Source: Bacillota bacterium (lineage in GTDB: Bacteria > Bacillota_A > Clostridia > Christensenellales > Aristaeellaceae). Taken from it: a stretch of 51,186 nt of DNA. The position numbers were made by a program, and so were the translations under genes. The stretch covers positions 1 to 51,186 of the forward strand of contig JAEZSP010000067.1 of the NCBI GenBank assembly GCA_023421735.1. Reading direction: 5' to 3'. The stretch's first letter is position 1. The number at the start of each line of letters is the position of its first letter. Positions 9,059 to 16,694 of this stretch are shown here, piece by piece. The notes under the pieces are model-generated. The model did no database searches. It had not been told where the DNA came from and saw only the letters and a program-made list of their open reading frames with translations.

Positions 9059-9430
9059 GTTGCATCCATTGCTCCCCTGATCGCAATCATTTGTGTGTGC
9101 GCCCAGCCCTAAGCCCTAAGCGATTGTACGCCTTTTGTCCCGCCTGTCTATCTTCCTGCGCATCACCCGCAAACTTTACATCGCGCGGCGCAATGCATTG
9201 CAAGGTGAACGCCCATCCGCCTCTTGGCTCCTTGGCTCCTTGGCTCCTTGGCTCCTTGGCTCCTTGGCTCCTTGGCTCCTTGGCTCCTTGGCTCTCAAAA
9301 TGATACTTCCTTCTCTACGTCCGTCAAGTCTTTGCCTTGCCATGTGCAACTTTGCCATTTTCGCCGTATACCGCGCAAGTGCCGACGCCCGTCCATACAT
9401 AAACAAACGCGCCTCCTCTCCCACAAACAA
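9059..9430. other. intergenic region between convergent genes
   Basis: Apart from the 8-bp repeat array (9224-9295) and a short duplicated GCCCTAA near 9105-9119, I see no coding potential, RNA gene or promoter. Reading frames across the array yield only artificial 8-residue repeats. Confidence 0.6.
9224..9295. repeat. 8-bp tandem repeat (TTGGCTCC), nearly nine copies
   Basis: Eight perfect copies of TTGGCTCC run from 9224 to 9287, followed by a ninth copy with one change. The unit is not a multiple of three. The stretch lies between the secG terminator and the GNAT terminator, so it is intergenic. Arrays like this commonly vary in copy number through slipped-strand replication. Confidence 0.95.
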
Positions 9431-9453
9431 GAAAAAGCCCGCGCAAAGCGGGC
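9431..9453 (-). terminator. terminator of the ECF/fucosidase/GNAT operon
   Basis: The stem GCCCGC/GCGGGC (9437-9442 with 9448-9453) is followed on the minus strand by a TTTTTC run. It lies 24 nt beyond the stop of the GNAT-DUF402 gene. Confidence 0.8.
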
Positions 9454-9477
9454 AATCTTCGAATAAATATCAGACCA

Positions 9478-10605
9478 TCACGTGTTGCGAACCAGTTCCA
9501 TGCACTTGTCGCATATCGCACGCCAGTGCGCCTCTTTTCCATCCACCATTTGGATCACATGCGCCGCGCGTTCGAGCGCCAATCTGTATTCCACCTCCGT
9601 GATGTTCCCTGCGGTCCACGCGTCGCATAGCTCGTCCTGATCGAGCAGCACCCAACGCCCGGCCGGGTCCATCACGACATCCAGGAACAGATCCACAAAG
9701 CGCGGCTCCCCGTCCTCGGCAATAAAGTTTCGCAGTGTGATGTCAAAATAGTACTGTACCAGCTCGCCTTTTGCATCATACATGACCGTCAGCCACCAGC
9801 CACCACGGTCAGGCCCAAGCTGAAGCCACGTATACCCCGTATCCGCGATGACAACCTCGCTCAAAACGCTTTTCACACGCAGCGGTGCGCGCACAGTGCC
9901 GATCTCAAGCACCCCCGCCATGCCGCGAAAGCCTTCCATCTCCACACGCGTCATTTTGAATTGGCTGCCCAGGAGCCGCTTCCACGTCCTGCGCGCCATG
10001 CCCCGTTCTTCGGGACGGAGCATCACGCGATACTTGTCCGGAAAAGCCCCCGGTTGCGACATGGATCGATAGATGGTTTTCGCCGCCTCAAAGACTTCCT
10101 CGTCGGTCACTTCGGCGGACAGGTTGCGTACCATGATGACGTAATCAACGCCGTACACATGCGATTTGACGCGCGTCTTGCGAAATCCGTTCTTCTGGTA
10201 AAACCGTACGCGGTTTCTCCGGTGCCTTTTTTCCGTTTCGTCCGCGCCAAACAGCGGATCTTCGACGTCGAGCATCACTGATCGGTAGTCTCCATACCGC
10301 TTCGCAATCTCGTCCATCAAGACGCCGCCAATGCCCTGCGAGCGGTACCGTTCCTTCACGACCACGTACTGCGTAAACAGATATTCGTATCCCGGAATGC
10401 ACGCGGAAAACACATACCCCACGAGCTCCGCGCCTGCGAACAGACCGCAGGCAAGAAACTTGCCCAGCAGCATCTCGTCGTAAATCGCCTCGCACGGTTT
10501 CAGCTCGTTCGCCGGAAACACGTACACCATGTCCGTCAGGTACGCACGCCGCATTTCATCGGGCGATAAATCCCGAAGCCAAAGGTCACTTAAGGAAAAT
10601 TTCAA
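9478..10605 (-). CDS. GNAT acetyltransferase fused to a DUF402 domain
   Basis: The gene encodes 375 residues from a TTG start at 10605, chosen because GAGGTG lies 8 nt upstream; the frame is open to 10620. The N-terminal half (about 1-155) is a GNAT fold with the acetyl-CoA loop pattern RYRSQGIGGVLMDEI and the late motif FYQKNGFRK. The C-terminal half (about 180-340) matches DUF402/FomD-like proteins: TWLQLGPDRGGWWLTVMYD, FVDLFLDVVMD and LLDQDEL, the acidic residues that bind divalent metal in that hydrolase family. The start overlaps the end of the fucosidase gene by 20 nt. GNATs acetylate small amines; DUF402 proteins hydrolyse nucleotides or related phosphates. The joint substrate is unknown. 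Confidence 0.8.
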   Translation of the reverse strand: MKFSLSDLWLRDLSPDEMRRAYLTDMVYVFPANELKPCEAIYDEMLLGKFLACGLFAGAELVGYVFSACIPGYEYLFTQYVVVKERYRSQGIGGVLMDEIAKRYGDYRSVMLDVEDPLFGADETEKRHRRNRVRFYQKNGFRKTRVKSHVYGVDYVIMVRNLSAEVTDEEVFEAAKTIYRSMSQPGAFPDKYRVMLRPEERGMARRTWKRLLGSQFKMTRVEMEGFRGMAGVLEIGTVRAPLRVKSVLSEVVIADTGYTWLQLGPDRGGWWLTVMYDAKGELVQYYFDITLRNFIAEDGEPRFVDLFLDVVMDPAGRWVLLDQDELCDAWTAGNITEVEYRLALERAAHVIQMVDGKEAHWRAICDKCMELVRNT

Positions 10606-11908
10606 TAACCGGCACCTCAATATTGGGTTTCACGTCCGGAAGTTCAATCACCAGCAGGTCGTCCGCCTTCGCCGCGCCCTCTGAAAAGTGCTTGACTTCC
10701 TTTTCTGTGTATAAAAGCTCGCTCGCATCGTGCAAAAACTGAATGTAGTCCACCTTGCCCGCCAAACCGCGAATCTGCAAGTGCTTGAACGGATACGCAA
10801 ACAGGTGTACGTACAGCCGCTTTCCATCCTCGGATTGCGTATACCGACAGTCCGCCGGCAATGTCTTCAATATCTCAGGTTCCGCCATGGTGCATCCGTA
10901 AATGGCGCGCGCATTCACCTTCATCCAATCGGCATATACCCTGAGCGCTGCCTCCGCGCGGTCGTCGATATATCCCCGCGCCGTCGGCCCCACATTCATC
11001 AAAAGGTTTCCGCCGATGGCAACTGTGTTCACGAGCATCCGAATCAGCATCTCGGGCGATTTCCATGTCTTCTCGTCCCGGTGATAGCCCCATGAACCGG
11101 AAAACGTCTGGCATGCCTCCCAGGTCACCAGTTCGCCCGTGTCCTTGTGTCGAATCCACTCCAAAGGCTGATACTGCTCCGGTGTCCAGAGATCCTGTTC
11201 GATCTCCGTGCGGTTGTCGATGATGATCCCGGGCTGCAGCTTGCGCGCCAGGGCGATCAGTTCCTCGGCCTCCCAGTCGTTTTTGCCCTTCCCCTTCATC
11301 CAGGCGCGCTCTCCTTCACCGTCGCGTCCGGAATAGGAAAAGTCGAACCACAGCACGTCGATCTTCCCATAATTAGAAAGAAGCTCGCCCACCTGATCTC
11401 GCATGTACTTCGCGTATTTTTTGACGTCGCGCCCCTTGTTCTGCTCAAAGGCGTCGGTGTCGTCCCTGCGCGGATGCAGCATGTCGATGGGAAAGTCCGG
11501 ATGATGCCAATCGATCAGGGAATAGTAAAACCCAACCTTGAGCCCCTCCGCGCGGAACGCATCCGCATATTCGCGCACCAGGTCGCGCCCGGCGGGCGTA
11601 TTCGTGCACTTGTAGTCCGTAAATTTGGAGTCAAACATGCAGAAGCCTTCGTGATGCTTCGTCGTCATGACGGCGTATTTCATGCCCGCCGCCTTCGCCT
11701 GCCGTGCCCATTCGCGCGCGTCGTACAGATCGGGATCAAAGTGCGCAAAGTACGTCTGATACTTGTCCTCTGAAATCCGTTCGATGTTCTTGATCCATTC
11801 GTGCCGCGCGGGCAGCGCATAAAGCCCCCAATGGATGAACATCCCAAATCGGTCGTGGCGGAACCATGCGGTATCGCCGGGCGTCTTTCTGGTTACATAG
11901 CTTGACAT
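10586..11908 (-). CDS. alpha-L-fucosidase, GH29 family
   Basis: This glycoside hydrolase releases L-fucose from host mucin glycans or plant xyloglucan by a retaining mechanism. It has 440 residues from the ATG at 11908, with GGGGAGGGG upstream. Typical GH29 motifs are WFRHDRFGMFIHWGLYA near the N-terminus, TTKHHEGFCMFDS (82-94) and the nucleophile Asp189 in VLWFDFSY. No signal peptide is visible, so it acts in the cytosol on imported oligosaccharides. The protein stops after a short beta domain and carries no carbohydrate-binding module. It sits downstream of an ECF S component and upstream of the GNAT-DUF402 gene. Confidence 0.93.
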   Translation of the reverse strand: MSSYVTRKTPGDTAWFRHDRFGMFIHWGLYALPARHEWIKNIERISEDKYQTYFAHFDPDLYDAREWARQAKAAGMKYAVMTTKHHEGFCMFDSKFTDYKCTNTPAGRDLVREYADAFRAEGLKVGFYYSLIDWHHPDFPIDMLHPRRDDTDAFEQNKGRDVKKYAKYMRDQVGELLSNYGKIDVLWFDFSYSGRDGEGERAWMKGKGKNDWEAEELIALARKLQPGIIIDNRTEIEQDLWTPEQYQPLEWIRHKDTGELVTWEACQTFSGSWGYHRDEKTWKSPEMLIRMLVNTVAIGGNLLMNVGPTARGYIDDRAEAALRVYADWMKVNARAIYGCTMAEPEILKTLPADCRYTQSEDGKRLYVHLFAYPFKHLQIRGLAGKVDYIQFLHDASELLYTEKEVKHFSEGAAKADDLLVIELPDVKPNIEVPVIEIFLK

Positions 11909-11935
11909 ATTTGAGCCCCTCCCCATTTCGTCCAT

Positions 11936-12454
11936 TTATTTGCGCGCCGATACGGCTTTGCGAAGCACGATCAAAAGCTTTGGCAAAATGAGCGCAAAAA
12001 CAAGCGCCGTCAAAATGCCCACGATATACCGCGCGAAGGTTCCCCATACGGCAAACACATAGGGGTAGTGATAAACGAGCGAATCGATGTACCACACCAG
12101 CGTATTCAGCGTCGTCACCACCAGCGCCGATACCGACACAATTCCGATCGTCTGCCGCTGGGTCATGCGGTTGCCCTTGCGCCAGGCATACAGTCCGACC
12201 ATCAATCCGCGTACGCCTGCCGGTAAAATCCATAAAAGTGTCGTTGCGGTAAATCCCCACTTGAGCATCTGATCCAGAAAACTGCCCAATAGTCCCACGA
12301 TCAACCCGTCCACCGGCCCGAATAGCAGCGCGGCAATCAGCACCGGCAGCGACGCAAACGTCACCTTCACCGCCACCACGTCGATCGTAAGCAGAGTAAA
12401 CACAAAATAGGCGGCAATCAGCATGGCGTTTGTCACAAGGCGTTTGGTTGTCAT
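11936..12454 (-). CDS. ECF transporter S component, folate-type (FolT-like)
   Basis: This integral membrane substrate-binding subunit of an energy-coupling factor importer needs the shared EcfAA'T module encoded elsewhere. It has 172 residues with about six membrane segments. The N-terminus TKRLVTNAMLIAAYFVFT and the following VKVTFASLPVLIAALLFGP motif are typical of the folate/pantothenate-type S components. The ATG at 12454 is preceded by GGAAGGGG. The vitamin is inferred as folate; other vitamins are possible. It is the first gene of the operon with the fucosidase, 27 nt away. Confidence 0.8.
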   Translation of the reverse strand: MTTKRLVTNAMLIAAYFVFTLLTIDVVAVKVTFASLPVLIAALLFGPVDGLIVGLLGSFLDQMLKWGFTATTLLWILPAGVRGLMVGLYAWRKGNRMTQRQTIGIVSVSALVVTTLNTLVWYIDSLVYHYPYVFAVWGTFARYIVGILTALVFALILPKLLIVLRKAVSARK

Positions 12455-12470
12455 GAACTGTCCCCTTCCC

Positions 12471-12484
12471 GCGCGATATCGCGC
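12471..12484. promoter_or_regulatory. 14-bp palindrome in the ECF leader (possible operator)
   Basis: GCGCGATATCGCGC is a perfect palindrome lying between the predicted transcription start (near 12498) and the ribosome binding site. The position suits a repressor site, but with GC-rich DNA chance is possible. Confidence 0.35.
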
Positions 12485-12504
12485 GCCGATCATCATCCGT
12501 TGCC

Positions 12505-12533
12505 ATTATACCTGACCTCCCCCCGTTTCGCAA
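12505..12533 (-). promoter_or_regulatory. promoter of the ECF/fucosidase/GNAT operon
   Basis: On the minus strand TTGCGA (12528-12533) and TATAAT (12505-12510) are separated by 17 bp. The -35 box directly abuts the -35 box of the divergent branching-enzyme promoter. Confidence 0.75.
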
Positions 12534-12561
12534 TTGATTTTTGCCACATTATGTGTATAAT
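12534..12561 (+). promoter_or_regulatory. promoter of the branching-enzyme gene
   Basis: TTGATT (12534-12539) and TATAAT (12556-12561) are separated by 16 bp. The predicted transcript starts within about 10 nt of the start codon region, so the leader is very short. Confidence 0.75.
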
Positions 12562-12575
12562 ATAAGGGTGAGGTG

Positions 12576-14597
12576 ATGTGCGTGGCGCTTTCTGCAGGCA
12601 AACAAAAATATAAAATTCTTTCGATCGATCCCTATCTTGCACCCTATGCCGACGATATCGAATTGCGCATGCGTCGACATCTCGAGGTGCGCCGTGCGCT
12701 GATCGGCGACGGCGGTGAGCTCTATTCGTTCGCCAATGGTTATATTTATTATGGCATCGCACGCACGACCGAGGGTTGGCTCTACCGCGAGTGGGCGCCC
12801 GGCGCGGATGCCATGCATCTGATCGGCGATTTTAACGGTTGGAATCGCACCTCCCATCCCCTGACGCGCCTTGAAAACGGCAATTGGGAGATTTATATCA
12901 AGGGCATTGATGCCCTCCGGCATGGCCAGCGCGTCAAGGTGCAGGTCACGCGCGGCGGACGGTCGTTTGACCGCATTCCGCTCTACATTCATTCCGTCGT
13001 GCAGGACGAAAAAACACATGCGTTTTCAGGACGCATCTGGTCGCCGGAACGCCCTTTCCGCTGGACGGACGGCGGTTACGGCAGGCGCAAGCCCAACCCC
13101 GTCTACATCTATGAAGCGCATGTCGGCATGGCGCAGGAAAAAGAGGGCATCGGCACATACCGCGAATTCGCGGATGTGATGCTCAAACGCATCCTCGATG
13201 CGGGTTATAACACCATACAGCTCATGGCGATCATGCAGCACCCGTATTACGCCTCCTTCGGCTATCAGGTGTCCAATTTCTTTTGCCCCGCGTCCTGGTT
13301 CGGTGATCCGGACGATCTCAAATATCTCGTCAATCAGGCGCATCATATGGGGCTCTATGTGCTGCTCGACGTCGTTCATTCCCATGCCGCAAAAAACAGC
13401 GACGAGGGAATTAACCTTTTCGACGGAACGGCGGACCAGTTCTTCACAAAAGAGGATCACCCCCAGTGGGATACCAAGATATTTGATTATGCGAAGCATG
13501 GCGTCATCCACTTCCTGCTCTCAAACCTGAAGTTCTGGCAGGAGGAGTATCATTTCGACGGGTTCCGCTTCGACGGGGTCACCTCCATGCTCTATAAAGA
13601 TCATGGCCTCGGCGTCGATTTCAACGGCTATAAAAGTTATTTCAGCATGAATACCAACCTCGACGCGCTCACCTATCTCCAACTTGCCAACGAACTCATC
13701 CACTCGGTCAACCCCTTCGCCATTACCGTTTGTGAGGATATGTCCGGCATGCCCGGCATGTGCCTGCCCGTGCGCCGCGGCGGCGTGGGCTTCGATTACC
13801 GACTCGCCATGGGCGTTCCGGATATTTGGATAAAGTATACGTCCAAGATTCACGATGAGGACTGGGATATGTACAAGCTCTGGCACGAGCTCACCACCCG
13901 TCGCCCGGATGAGAAGAATATCGGCTATGCCGAATCCCATGATCAGGCGCTCGTGGGCGACAAAACGCTCATCTTCCGCATGGCTGATAAGGAAATGTAC
14001 GACGGCATGAACAAGGACTACCACTCCCTCGTGATCGACCGCGCCATCGCGCTTCACATGATCATCCGCTTTTTGACGCTGGTACTCGCCTGTGAAGGTT
14101 ATTTAAACTTCATGGGCAACGAGTTCGGCCATCCCGAATGGATCGATTTCCCGCGCGCGGGAAACAACTGGAGTTTCAAGTATGCCCGCCGCCAATGGTC
14201 GCTTTCCGAAAACGACTTTCTCAAGTATGAATGGCTCCGCGATTTCGACCGTGCGATGCTTAAGTTTTCCCGACGCTACCGCGTGCTGTCAAAGCCCGTC
14301 GCGGAAAACCTTTGGATCGATCAAAAGAAAAAGATCATCGCCTTCCTGCGCGGTGATACGGCCTATGTGGTCAATCTCCACCCCACCGAATCCTATCCCA
14401 CTTTTTTCCTCCCCGTCGGCGCGCTCGGCCCCGGTGCTTATAAGGCCGTGTTCTCAACCGACGACGTCCAATTCGGCGGGCAGGGTCGAATCGACGAGGA
14501 ATATCGGTATCTGACCAAAAATTCGATCGATCGGGGCGTGGGCTTCGAGGTGTACGCTCCCTGCCGTACGATGACGGCGTTTCGCAGGGCAGATTGA
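12576..14597 (+). CDS. glgB: 1,4-alpha-glucan branching enzyme, GH13_8 (eukaryote-like) type
   Basis: This enzyme makes alpha-1,6 branches in glycogen. The ATG at 12576 gives 673 residues; GTG at 12582 is an alternative with good spacing to GAGG. A CBM48 domain (about 60-160, YREWAPGADAMHLIGDFNGW) precedes the GH13 barrel. Catalytic residues are D333 (DGFRFDGVTSM), E387 (VCEDMSG) and D456 (YAESHDQAL). Phrases such as GYNTIQLMAIMQHPYYASFGYQ and GMCLPVRRGGVGFDYRLAMG resemble human GBE1 and plant enzymes more than E. coli GlgB (GH13_9). No other glycogen gene is nearby, unlike the usual glgBCAP cluster. Confidence 0.9.
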   Translation: MCVALSAGKQKYKILSIDPYLAPYADDIELRMRRHLEVRRALIGDGGELYSFANGYIYYGIARTTEGWLYREWAPGADAMHLIGDFNGWNRTSHPLTRLENGNWEIYIKGIDALRHGQRVKVQVTRGGRSFDRIPLYIHSVVQDEKTHAFSGRIWSPERPFRWTDGGYGRRKPNPVYIYEAHVGMAQEKEGIGTYREFADVMLKRILDAGYNTIQLMAIMQHPYYASFGYQVSNFFCPASWFGDPDDLKYLVNQAHHMGLYVLLDVVHSHAAKNSDEGINLFDGTADQFFTKEDHPQWDTKIFDYAKHGVIHFLLSNLKFWQEEYHFDGFRFDGVTSMLYKDHGLGVDFNGYKSYFSMNTNLDALTYLQLANELIHSVNPFAITVCEDMSGMPGMCLPVRRGGVGFDYRLAMGVPDIWIKYTSKIHDEDWDMYKLWHELTTRRPDEKNIGYAESHDQALVGDKTLIFRMADKEMYDGMNKDYHSLVIDRAIALHMIIRFLTLVLACEGYLNFMGNEFGHPEWIDFPRAGNNWSFKYARRQWSLSENDFLKYEWLRDFDRAMLKFSRRYRVLSKPVAENLWIDQKKKIIAFLRGDTAYVVNLHPTESYPTFFLPVGALGPGAYKAVFSTDDVQFGGQGRIDEEYRYLTKNSIDRGVGFEVYAPCRTMTAFRRAD

Positions 14598-14636
14598 TTT
14601 TGCCGGAACATCCGGCAGTAAATACGGAGGTGTCTT

Positions 14637-15617
14637 ATGCTCAGATTTGCGATGATTTCCAAATGGCACGTACATGCGAAGGGATATGCCGAGTTCGTCC
14701 AGCAACAAGACGACGCGACGATTACATGCGTGTGGGACGAGGACGCGAAGCGCGGCACGGCGTGGGCCGATGAGCTGGGTGCGGACTTCGTCGCCGACTA
14801 TGATCAGCTTCTTGCGCGCGACGACGTGGATGCGATTCTCGTCTGCACGCCCACCAACATGCACAAAGAAATCATGATCAAGGCCGCCAACGCCAAAAAA
14901 CACATCTTCACCGAGAAGGTGCTGGCGCTCACCACCAAGGATGCAGACGAGATCATTGCCGTCATCGATCAAAACGACGTCACGTTCTCCATCTGCTTCC
15001 CGCATCGCTGCATGCCCCGCAATCTCGTTGTGAAGCAGCTCATTGACGATGGCATCATCGGTGATGTGACCGTCATGCGCGTGCGCAACTGCCACAACGG
15101 CGCGCTCGCGGGCTGGCTGCCGGACTATTGGTACGATCCCGAAACGACGGGCGGCGGCGCGATGATGGACCTCGGCGCACACGGCATGTATCTCTCCCAT
15201 TGGCTGCTCGGAAACCCCGTGCGCATTCAGTCCATGTTCAATAACTTCATGCCCGTGCCGGTGGACGACAACGCGATTTCGACCATCGAATTCGAAAATA
15301 AGGCCGTCTCCATCGCGGAGACCAGTCTCGTTTCGCCCATGACCCCCACCCGCCTCGAGGTGTATGGCACCAAGGGCGTCGTGATGTATGAGAACGACGA
15401 CGTGAAGTTCCAAAACGAGTTCACCCAGAAGTATGTCGCGGGCGGCTGGGTCACCCCTAAACTTCCCAAGGCGCTCCCCCACCCCATCCGTCAGTTCATC
15501 GACGGCGTGCTCTACGGAAAGGAAATCCTGTTCGGAAAATCCGAGGCGCGTATGCTGACCGATCTCATGGAGAAGGCCTACATTGCCGACAAGGAACACA
15601 GGGAAGTCAAATTCTGA
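14637..15617 (+). CDS. Gfo/Idh/MocA-family oxidoreductase
   Basis: This NAD(P)-dependent dehydrogenase family acts on sugars, sugar acids or inositols. The protein has 326 residues. The N-terminal Rossmann half contains VDAILVCTPTNMHKEIMIKAA and the conserved EKVLALTTKDAD with its Lys; the C-terminal half has YDPETTGGGAMMDLGAHGMYLSHWL, the catalytic region. The usual Gly-rich GxGxxG loop is replaced by ISKWHVHAKGYA, as in a Firmicutes subgroup. The ribosome binding site CGGAGG precedes the ATG. It follows glgB by 39 nt and has a strong terminator after it. The substrate is not predictable. Confidence 0.88.
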   Translation: MLRFAMISKWHVHAKGYAEFVQQQDDATITCVWDEDAKRGTAWADELGADFVADYDQLLARDDVDAILVCTPTNMHKEIMIKAANAKKHIFTEKVLALTTKDADEIIAVIDQNDVTFSICFPHRCMPRNLVVKQLIDDGIIGDVTVMRVRNCHNGALAGWLPDYWYDPETTGGGAMMDLGAHGMYLSHWLLGNPVRIQSMFNNFMPVPVDDNAISTIEFENKAVSIAETSLVSPMTPTRLEVYGTKGVVMYENDDVKFQNEFTQKYVAGGWVTPKLPKALPHPIRQFIDGVLYGKEILFGKSEARMLTDLMEKAYIADKEHREVKF

Positions 15618-15634
15618 TTCGGTTTCATCCGTAC

Positions 15635-15670
15635 AAAAACAGGGAAGTCCATGCGGCTTCCCTGTTTTTT
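15635..15670. terminator. bidirectional intrinsic terminator
   Basis: The stem 15635-15647 pairs with 15657-15669 (AAAAACAGGGAAG with its complement), leaving a 9-nt loop, with T-runs on both strands. It serves the oxidoreductase gene on the plus strand and the small gene ending at 15689 on the minus strand. Confidence 0.9.
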
Positions 15671-15688
15671 GGGGATTCAATGTGTGGC

Positions 15689-15982
15689 TTAAGTCTCGCC
15701 GATCATGGAATCATATCCCAGGTTGCCGTTGTTGTGATGTCCCCAACCTTCCCGCATCGATTTCCCAACCAGGTAAAGCATATCTGACACAGATGGGATG
15801 CGCGCCTGCCCGCGCGCGCCCTGCAACGTTCCATCCGGACGTCGCCAAATAAAACGATAGCCGTTTTCTTCGGTATTCTTTTCGTCCCCATACTCGTATC
15901 TGCAATACTGAAAACAGAGATTCCACTCGCCTGCGCTTCCAATTCGTGCTTCTTCCAGAATGATTACTCGCCCCTGTGCCAT
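15689..15982 (-). CDS. small hypothetical protein (97 aa), monocistronic
   Basis: The gene encodes 97 residues from the ATG at 15982, with GGAGGG 7 nt upstream. It has a good promoter (16015-16043) and a perfect terminator, so it is very likely a real gene. The protein is soluble, begins MAQGRVIILEEARIGSAGEW, and contains WRRPDGTLQGARGQARIPS and a Gly/Asn-rich end (EGWGHHNNGNLGY). A central stretch, QYCRYEYGDEKNTEENGYRF, has one Cys and several Tyr. I recognise similar short proteins in Clostridia but know no function. Confidence 0.75.
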   Translation of the reverse strand: MAQGRVIILEEARIGSAGEWNLCFQYCRYEYGDEKNTEENGYRFIWRRPDGTLQGARGQARIPSVSDMLYLVGKSMREGWGHHNNGNLGYDSMIGET

Positions 15983-16014
15983 CCCCAATCCCTCCAATCT
16001 TATCAGCTACTCAT

Positions 16015-16043
16015 AAGATATTCATCAGGAAGTGGAAAGTCAA
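16015..16043 (-). promoter_or_regulatory. promoter of the 97-aa protein gene
   Basis: On the minus strand TTGACT (16038-16043) and TATCTT (16015-16020) are separated by 17 bp, about 30 bp before the start codon. Confidence 0.75.
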
Positions 16044-16342
16044 CCAAACGACGCAAATTAACATTACATTTATATATGCAGAAGGTTCGAATTCACCAGT
16101 CAATTCGTTCCAAAATCCGTACTTCCCAAATCCGACTGGAGCAATCCTCAGAAATACCGAGAAGCGCAGCGCGTCTTTTCGCCCAAAGGCGGGATTTTCA
16201 AAACAAAGTTTGAAAATCCCGGTCGCGAAGCGACTTAGTTTGTCGCGGTAAACCGCGGCAAATCAACCTCGTCTTGAACGAAAATCCATCGCTACGCTTT
16301 TTCTCGTTATTTCTGTATCTTGCTCTAAATCGTTGCATAAAC
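16044..16342. other. intergenic stretch without convincing gene
   Basis: Apart from the hairpin cluster described separately, the segment is AT-richer near 16050-16090 and holds no frame with a ribosome binding site that I trust. Confidence 0.5.
16191..16258. other. cluster of three consecutive hairpins in an intergenic region
   Basis: Three inverted repeats follow one another: 16191-16202 with 16209-16220 (perfect 12 bp, 6-nt loop), 16222-16226 with 16230-16234 (GTCGC/GCGAC), and a third around 16244-16258 (CGCGG/CCGCG). The T-tracts needed for terminators are absent. It could be a structured RNA, a dispersed repeat or a nucleoid or mobile-element remnant. Confidence 0.5.
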
Positions 16343-16615
16343 TTATCGAGGCGCTTCATGGGCGTATGTCCCGGATTCCTCGGGAATCCTGGACATAATC
16401 CCCGTCCCAAAACGTGGATGCATGGCGAAAATCCATATGCGCTTGCCTGCGCGCATCTCACACACCCAGTTAAAGTATGCGTCATTCGGTGCAACCCACC
16501 CGGGTGGAACGCCGAAATCTCGTCCGTACCAAATCGATTGCGCGTGCGATCGGCCACGCTGACTGCGCACATCGATCTTCAATCGCCCCATGTCAAATCC
16601 TTTTGCGCCCAACAT
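16343..16615 (-). CDS. possible small protein (90 aa), doubtful
   Basis: A frame of 90 residues begins at an ATG at 16615, 25 nt beyond the pheT terminator, with GGGGAA upstream. The residues look protein-like (WYGRDFGVPPGWVAPNDAYF, then KRIWIFAMHPRF). No promoter of its own is obvious and the downstream side lacks a terminator. It may be a real small gene, a decayed fragment or chance. Confidence 0.3.
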   Translation of the reverse strand: MLGAKGFDMGRLKIDVRSQRGRSHAQSIWYGRDFGVPPGWVAPNDAYFNWVCEMRAGKRIWIFAMHPRFGTGIMSRIPEESGTYAHEAPR

Positions 16616-16639
16616 GGTAACACATTCCCCGGGAAATGA

Positions 16640-16668
16640 AAAGGCGAAGACATCGTGCCTTCGCCTTT
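16640..16668 (-). terminator. pheST terminator
   Basis: The stem AAAGGCGAAG/CTTCGCCTTT (16640-16649 with 16659-16668) lies 27 nt downstream of the pheT stop on the minus strand. The T-run after the stem is short. Confidence 0.65.
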
Positions 16669-16694
16669 CTGGATCCCAAAACCGTAACGCGTTT

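Noticed and set aside
9224..9295. CRISPR-like repeat
   Set aside because: The 8-bp units are contiguous without spacers and no cas genes occur.
9135..9602. Open frames across the 8-bp repeat
   Set aside because: The repeated peptide arises from an 8-bp unit readable in all frames; no ribosome binding site or homologue is seen.
12454..12510. Folate (THF) riboswitch before the ECF gene
   Set aside because: The leader is only about 45 nt, too short for the riboswitch, and contains only a palindrome.
14454..15680. Minus-strand open frame opposite the oxidoreductase gene
   Set aside because: It is antisense to a well-supported gene, lacks a promoter and has no recognised domain.
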